From positions 202,406,400-202,470,399 of the forward strand of contig JAIOJX010000026.1 in assembly GCA_022376925.1 (NCBI GenBank): a stretch of 64,000 nucleotides of DNA. The letters run 5' to 3'. Source of the DNA: Tragulus kanchil (lineage: Eukaryota; Chordata; Mammalia; Artiodactyla; Tragulidae). Under the pieces are notes generated by a model. It was not told the origin of the DNA. It did no database searches and worked only from the letters and a program-made list of their open reading frames with translations. Positions 58,487-64,000 of the stretch are shown in pieces. Within the stretch, counting starts at the first letter, position 1. The number at the start of each line of letters is the position of its first letter. Position numbers and translations under genes: made by a program.

Positions 58487-59302
58487 GTCAGGATGGCTAT
58501 CATCGAAACTTCCACAAACAACAAATGCTGGAGAGGGTGAGGAGAGAAGGGAACCCTCCAGCACTGTTGGTGGGAATGTAAACTGGTTCAGCCACTATGG
58601 ATAACTATGTGGAGGTTCCTTAAAAACTAAACACAAAGCTACCATATGACCCTGGAATCCCACTCCTAGGCATATATCCAGAGAAAATCATGGCCCGAAG
58701 AGATTCATGCTCCCTCATGCTCATTGCAGCACTGTTTACAATAGCCAAGACATGGAAACAACCTAAATGTCCATTGATAGAAAAATGGATTAAGAAGATG
58801 TGTGTATGTGTGTGTGTAATGGAATATTACTTAGCCATTAAAAAGAATGAAATAAGGCCTTTTGCAGCAATATGGATGGACCTAGAGAGTGTCATACTGA
58901 CTGAAATAAGTCAGACAGAGAAGGAGAAATATCATATGATGTTTCTTTTATGTGAATCCTAAAAAGAAATGATACAAATGAACTTATTTACAAAACAGAA
59001 AGAGACTCACAGACTTAGAAAATGAATTTATGGTTGCAGTAGGGTGAAGATGGTTGGGGACTTTGGGAAAGTCAAATACACACTGCCATGTTTGAAATGG
59101 ATAACCAACAAAAATCTATTGTACAGCACATGGAACTCTGCTGAATGTTATATACCTGTCTGGATTGGAGCGGAGTTTGGGGAGAATGGATACATGTATA
59201 TGTATGGCCAAGCCCCTTCATTGTTCACCTGAAACTATCACAAAGTTGTTTATTGGCTGTGTCCCAATAAAAATGTTTTTGCTGTAAAAAACAAAACAAA
59301 AA
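58487..59302 (+). mobile_element. 5'-truncated LINE-1 with target-site duplications
   Basis: Contains the end of ORF2 ('tgttggtgggaatgtaaact', 'ctcctaggcatatatccaga', 'atggatggacctagagagtg') and the 3' UTR to an A-rich tail. The 90-codon open frame 58690-58962 is the decayed ORF2 C-terminus. Imperfect target-site duplications AATAGATTACCTGGTGTTCA (58467-58486) and AATAGATCACCTGGAGTTGA (59303-59322). Confidence 0.93.
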
Positions 59303-59328
59303 AATAGATCACCTGGAGTTGACTTGGG

Positions 59329-59534
59329 CTTCCCTAGTGGTTCAATGGTAAAGAATCTGCCTGCCAATGCAGGAGATCCAAATTCAATCCCTGGGTTGGG
59401 AAGATACTCTGGAGAAAGAAGTAGCAACCCACTCTAGTATTCTTGCCTGGGAAATCCCATGGACAGAGGACCCTGGCAGAGGTCCATGGGGTCTCAAAAA
59501 AGAGTCAACCATGACTTAGTGATTAAATAACAGC
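59329..59534 (+). mobile_element. Bov-tA SINE
   Basis: Head GGGCTTCCCTAGTGGTTCAA, 'taaagaatctgcctgccaat', 'gtattcttgcctgggaaatc', 3' end 'accatgacttagtgatta'. It starts within a few bases of the L1 target-site duplication. Confidence 0.94.
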
Positions 59535-59628
59535 AACCTGGTATAGACTTAGCTGTTTTTTTTTTTTCTTTTTTTAGGTCATCACAAACCAAAAAGATAC
59601 ATATCTTAACTATCTAAAAATGAATCTA

Positions 59629-59730
59629 GGTACTTCCCTGGCAGTCTAGTGATTATGACTCAAAACTTCCACTGCCGGGGCCATGAGTTCAATTCCTGGT
59701 CAGGGAACTAAGATTCTGGAAAGATAATAA
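59629..59730 (+). mobile_element. Short CHR-type SINE with target-site duplications
   Basis: 'gtacttccctggcagtctag', 'gagttcaattcctggtcagg', short A-tail. Exact target-site duplication AAAAATGAATCTA (59616-59628 and 59731-59743). Confidence 0.94.
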
Positions 59731-59743
59731 AAAAATGAATCTA

Positions 59744-60372
59744 TACTGTGTGTCCTTTAGGGATTAATTGATGAAATAGTTCTTTGAGAAGGCACCTCTG
59801 TCCTTTTAGGAAGTGGCGATGTAAACTGAGGCAATGGAGAGTCTGTTAGATGCAGAGACCTGGTAGTGAGCATCTCAAATTGTCCCCAACAGCTCCTGAT
59901 GTGAATTATTTTAAGCAAGTCATTAATTCACTCTTCTTGCTCAATGTCCTCTCCTGTGAAAATTGAGATTATTCATGCTTGCCATCAAGTTTTTCCTAGG
60001 AGTTTTTTTGGTGCTTTGCAAATGAGCTAAGATTCAAAAAACCTTTTGTAAATGTAAATTTACATGTAATGTTCAGGAGTCGAGCAACTCACATTCTGCT
60101 ACCAGTTCTGCCCCAAGGTCAATATATGAATTTGAACATGTCACAAAAGCTCTTAAACATTGTATGATGGACTTAACCTAACTTACTCTAAAGTCATTTT
60201 TAGTCTGAAATCTTGTGGTTGGAATTTGATGACTTATAAATGAGAAAAAACCCTCTGATATATAAAGATAAAGCACAGAAAATGAGGTGAGAGTGTTTCA
60301 AATAAAATAAGAAAGCAAACAAAGCACAAGTCCTTTAAGAATAATTGTGAGTGGGTTTTTTTTCCTGACTTT
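59744..60372. other. Mostly single-copy sequence
   Basis: 59880-60160 has weak MIR-like segments ('ctcctgtgaaaattgagatta', 'gaacatgtcacaaaagctct'). No gene. Confidence 0.45.
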
Positions 60373-60389
60373 AAAAATAGTGCAATCTA

Positions 60390-60719
60390 GGGGCTTCCCC
60401 TGGTGCAGTGGGTAAGGACACCGCCTTGTAGTGCAAGGCACGCCAGTTCCATCCCTGGCCTGGGAAGATCCCACGTGCCGCAGAGCGGCTGGACTAATGT
60501 GTCCAATCACCGAGCCGGAGCTCTGGAGCACATGCGCCCAGAGCCGGCGCTCTAAGACAACAGAGGCCACCGCGATGGGAGGCCCATGGGGACCAAAGAA
60601 CAAAGATGGATGAAAATAGACAAATGAAAGACCAATAGAAGTGGCCCGTCCACCCCCCCTCCCTTCCCAACCCGACCCCCTCCCAAAATAAATAAATAAA
60701 TAAATCTTTAAAAAAAAAC
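60390..60719 (+). mobile_element. CHR-type SINE with target-site duplications
   Basis: Full-length, with head GGGCTTCCCCTGGTGCAGTG. Target-site duplication AAAAATAGTGCAATCTA (60373-60389) and AAAAATAGTACAATCTA (60720-60736). Confidence 0.96.
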
Positions 60720-60739
60720 AAAAATAGTACAATCTAAAT

Positions 60740-61173
60740 GCTACTCAAAAAAAAAAAAATCTCTAAAAGATATATTGCCGTTAGTTTGTGCCAGGTCTTG
60801 CCAATTGTCTAGTTAGTAGCCTTTAAATGTGTTTCTTCCATGAAAGAAACTGGAACATACGTATAGTCAAGTAAATTATTCAGAAGAATAGCAATACCGT
60901 GATGTTACTGATAATGCTGTTTAAAAATGGACTGTTTATTGAACAGACCTTTCTGGGAATGAGATAGGAAGAGGATAACACAGAACTGTGTAAGCTGTTC
61001 CTGAATAATGCAAGCTAGGGGAACTCAAGTTGAAGTTAACTTTTAGTTCCTAAACAGATGGAAACCAAACTAGATTTTCGATGGTGTATGCTGACTACAC
61101 ATATTCACAAATTCTGTTCTGCAGCATGAATCTCACAGGATCTCCCATATTCAGATCAACCTAGCTGGAAAAT
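60740..61173. other. Single-copy sequence
   Basis: No recognised repeat or gene. Confidence 0.45.
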
Positions 61174-61191
61174 AGGAAAGGAGTGTTTTGG

Positions 61192-61348
61192 CAGTTTTTT
61201 TAAATTGGTTTTTATTTATTCAGCAGCACTGCGTCTTAGCTGTGGCATGCAGGATCTTTGATCTTTGTTGTTTCTAGTTACCTGACCAAGGATTGAACCC
61301 AAGCCCCATGCATCAGAGGCCTAACCACTGGACAACTAGGGAAGTCCC
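61192..61348 (-). mobile_element. Short CHR-type SINE with exact target-site duplications
   Basis: T-run, 'tatttattcagcagcactgc', 'ctgaccaaggattgaaccca', end 'caactagggaagtccc'. Exact 18-base duplication AGGAAAGGAGTGTTTTGG at 61174-61191 and 61349-61366. Confidence 0.96.
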
Positions 61349-61484
61349 AGGAAAGGAGTGTTTTGGAGTGGCAGTGGGGAAGGAAGTCTGGTGTGAGGGA
61401 AAGCATAGAATCAGATCAAGATGGCAGTTTGAACATTTAATGTCATTTCTTCTTACCTTAAATGACAGAAGACATGTGTGTACA

Positions 61485-61515
<31 letters not shown>

Positions 61516-61516
61516 G
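61485..61516 (+). repeat. (CA)n microsatellite
   Basis: About 15 CA units within ACATGCACAC...CATGCATT. Confidence 0.95.
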
Positions 61517-61829
61517 CATTTTAATTTATAATAGTGCTAGAAAACAGGGTATGCCATTGTATGGATAAGAATCTGAAAAACAGGATTGATGAAAAGTAGG
61601 ATTGATGACAAAGAGATTGATGAGAAACTACAGTCCAAAATGACTATATCAAATGACAGATCTAACAGATTAGGATATTGTAAGCTTATGTATTCAAAAG
61701 AATACAGTTGGTTGGAAAATAAAGATGTTCCAGGAAAGGCATAATAAGAGGAAAGCAATATTAATAATATAAATGTCAGAAAACTTACAACGTAAGACAA
61801 AAAATATTTGAAAGAAACAAAGAGAAATA

Positions 61830-62400
61830 TTTCACATTGATGAAAGATAGCTATTACTAAAATAAATCATTCACCAACCTTTATGCACTTATAAACTTAA
61901 CATGGAAATATTTAAACCAACAAATAATAGAAATGCACATAAAAATTGAAAAATTCATATCACAGAAGAATATTTTTTTTCATACTTCTGCCAGGAACTG
62001 CCAATTCAAGACTGATAATATGTGAGGATAGAGGACTTTATTAAAGCAATTAACCAAATCTGATTTATGCTGAGATTAGTATCAAATAAAGAATATATTT
62101 TAAGCACACATGGAACAGTTACAAAAACTGACCACAAATTAGATCATGAAGCATATCTCATCAAATTCCAAAAGGCAGAAATCACACAGGTCCTATTAGC
62201 AAATTGCAATTAGATATAATTAGAAACTGAAAGCAATATGATAGTCACACTGCCATCATCAGCTAATCCACACACCTGGAATCACAAGCATTCTTCCTAT
62301 AACTCTGGGCTTACAATGGAAATTAAAAAAGAAAACAAAAAAAAACCTGTTATAAGTGTCTACAGTTCCAACAGGGAAATACAAATCAAAACAGTGAAAT
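61830..62400 (+). mobile_element. Decayed LINE-1/HAL1-like sequence
   Basis: 'aaaaactgaccacaaattag', 'gatcatgaagcatatctcat', 'tagaaactgaaagcaatatg' match decayed L1-type ORF2. 'caacagggaaatacaaatcaa' and 'cagtgaaatccatttg' are L1M 3' UTR. It continues beyond the SINE at 62752-62990. No intact frame. Confidence 0.65.
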
Positions 62401-62413
62401 CCATTTGTTTTTT

Positions 62414-62738
62414 GCTTTTTTTTTAAAAGATTTATTTATTTATTTTTGGTGGGGGTGGGGTGGGGAGGGAGGGGAGCAGGCAAACTACTTCTATTGGTCT
62501 TTCATTTGTCCATTTTCATCTGTCTTTGTTCTTTGGCCCGTGTGGGCCTCCCATCGCGGTGGCCTCTATTGCAGAGCACCGGCTCTGGGCGCACGCGCCC
62601 CAGAGCTCTGGCTCCGTAATTGGACACATTGGTCTAGCTGCTCCATGGCACATGGGATCTTCCCAGGCCAGGGATCAAACCAGCGCCCCTTGCACTGCAA
62701 GGCAGTGTCCTTATCCACTGGACCACCAGGGAAGCCCT
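62414..62738 (-). mobile_element. CHR-type SINE, apparent source of the 26 kb unit
   Basis: Full-length reverse-strand CHR SINE with its own target-site duplication CCATTTGTTTTT (62401-62412 and 62739-62750) in L1M 3' UTR sequence. The 142 bases at its 5' side (62739-62880) are those carried with the SINE at 25866-26007. Confidence 0.93.
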
Positions 62739-62751
62739 CCATTTGTTTTTA

Positions 62752-63000
62752 ACCCATCAGATTGTCAAAGGTTGAAAAATTGATAATGTCATGGTAAAAG
62801 TATAATCCAGAACACTAGTGGTGGAAGAATTTTTAGCAAATGTTCCTCTATTAACTTTTTTTTAATCTCATGCCTTTTAACTTAGCAAATCTATATCTCT
62901 GCCTCTACTTTAGATATGTACTTGTTTGCACTGATAATGGAGATAGGTACAGTGATACTCAGAAATAAATCAAAGATGAATATGTTTATAGTGTTATCAC
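62752..63000 (+). mobile_element. L1M-type 3' UTR continuation
   Basis: 'aacccatcagattgtcaaag', 'aaaaattgataatgtcatgg', then 'agcaaatctatatctctgcc'. Continues the L1 interrupted by the SINE. Its first part is the segment transduced to 25866-26007 (reverse strand). Confidence 0.65.
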
Positions 63001-64000
63001 ATTTTTTAAATTTAGTATTTCTCTCTTCATGTCTGTGTATGTGTATCTATGAGTGTTATGAGTGTGTCTGTGTAAATGCAAACAGAATGATCTGGAAGCA
63101 TATATGTCAAACTGAAATGGTGATTGCAACCCTCCTGGAATTCAAATGGAGAGATGATGAGGTAGGGGAGCGTAATGAAGGATGTTAGCTTTGACAGTAT
63201 TGGTTGAACTGCTCAAGACCATATGAATGTATTACCTGTGAGTTTGGGGAACGTTGTGCTCACCAGGAAACTCACTTGTAGAAAGGAGGTTACAACTCAG
63301 TCTCACTGGTTGAAAGTCAGGCACCATCACAAAGATGATTTCACACCATGAGATCATCCCATCTCTACACCACAAAGAAAGGCACTGGAGGAAACTAGAA
63401 ACATGCAATGTTTGTGCTCCCACAATGTCTTGCTTATCCTTCTGTCAATCATTTTTCCCCTGCCCTTTGTGGTGTCTGTTGGTGTGGACATTCATTCATT
63501 GTCTCAGCTCCCCACAGTTTTTAAATCTAACAGTTTCATTTTCCTGTCTCCTCCCTAGATCTTGCCTATACACCCAGAATTAATGTGCTCTATTTTTCCC
63601 TTTTCCTTTTATTAGCTGAAATGGAAATTTTGTTCATGGAATTTTTTTTAACATGAAAAGGAGAGACTAAGAAAACTGCAGCCCATGCTGGTTATAAATC
63701 ACTTACGTTCCAGAGGTGCTGCATGCCAAGGGCTCATGACTGATTCTCATTAACTTTGCCCTCTCATATGGGATAGATTTGGCTGAGTGAGGATTTCCTC
63801 AGACTTCTCTGTCTGTCTTTCAATTGAAGACAGTTCTAAAGATGCTTAGTCAGTGTTCAACAACTGAAACCAGGGCACTGTGCACAGGTTTTCAGACCTG
63901 GGAAGTCAGTTCCTCTATTAACTTTTTAATCTCATGCCTTTTAACTTAGCAAATCTATATCTCTGCCTCTACTTTAGATATGTACTTGTTTGCACTGATA
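62843..64000. repeat. Tandem duplication 17, cut by the window end
   Basis: 63910-64000 repeats 62843-62936, offset 1067 falling to 1064 after a T-run difference (TTTTT against TTTTTTTT). The second copy must continue past the window. Confidence 0.9.
63001..63909. other. Single-copy sequence
   Basis: No recognised repeat or gene. Open frames at 62916-63188 and 63335-63583 have no splice context or domain. Confidence 0.45.

Noticed and set aside
58690..58962. Intact LINE-1 ORF2
   Set aside because: Only the C-terminal end of ORF2 is present in a 5'-truncated copy.
25861..62880. Large inverted segmental duplication linking 26 kb and 62 kb
   Set aside because: Homology is limited to the SINE and 142 bp of flank and stops at target-site duplications, which fits retroposition better.

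Overview
The window is ruminant nuclear DNA, probably intergenic or intronic. Ruminant-specific repeats date it: at least a dozen Bov-tA/BovA SINEs (tRNA-Glu head, usual 3' end), BovB (RTE) LINE pieces, and many CHR-type cetartiodactyl tRNA SINEs in long and short forms. Older mammalian repeats (MIR, L2, L1M, MLT1-type LTR, a hAT MITE) fill much of the rest. Codon-like structure is nearly absent. Most long open frames are read-through of SINEs, and no complete gene is visible. The one credible coding segment is a 216-nt phase-0 exon (54739-54954), seen a second time at 55796-56011. I could not name its gene.

The dominant structure is serial: 17 direct, head-to-tail duplications of about 1.06-1.14 kb, each of a different sequence, with near-identical copies. 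They lie at 275-2455, 2077-4345, 4923-7108, 6772-8861, 8624-10801, 13424-15666, 17586-19791, 20809-23040, 28170-30335, 30281-32417, 35480-37729, 43939-46118, 47280-49422, 49109-51312, 51113-53330, 54140-56257, and 62843 to the window end. Neighbouring events overlap, so some stretches occur three times. Several junctions carry short corrupted versions of the true flank. The uniform size, unrelated content and noisy ends fit unmerged contig overlaps (false duplication in a draft assembly) far better than biology. Collapsed, the window holds roughly 46-47 kb of distinct sequence.

Layout. 1-10.8 kb: five chained duplications carrying Bov-tA, short CHR, an MLT1-type LTR split by a SINE, and L1 and L2 tails. 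10.8-28 kb: CHR SINEs, MIR, L1 tails, duplications 6-8, and a CHR SINE at 26 kb that carries upstream flank. 28-32.4 kb: duplications 9-10 with a 72-bp inverted repeat and a BovB fragment holding a truncated 5S rRNA insert. 32.4-43.9 kb: mostly ordinary old sequence plus duplication 11. 43.9-47.3 kb: duplication 12, an inverted diverged repeat, and a GC-richer single-copy block. 47.3-56.3 kb: duplications 13-16, BovB 3' ends, CHR pairs and the exon. 56.3-64 kb: L1M, hAT MITE, a 5'-truncated L1 with target-site duplications, several CHR/Bov-tA insertions, and the apparent source locus of the 26 kb SINE.

No undescribed functional system is evident. The items most worth checking are the duplication series, the SINE 5' transduction (26 kb copy, 62 kb source), the tailless 5S retropseudogene, the foldback inverted repeat and the duplicated exon.
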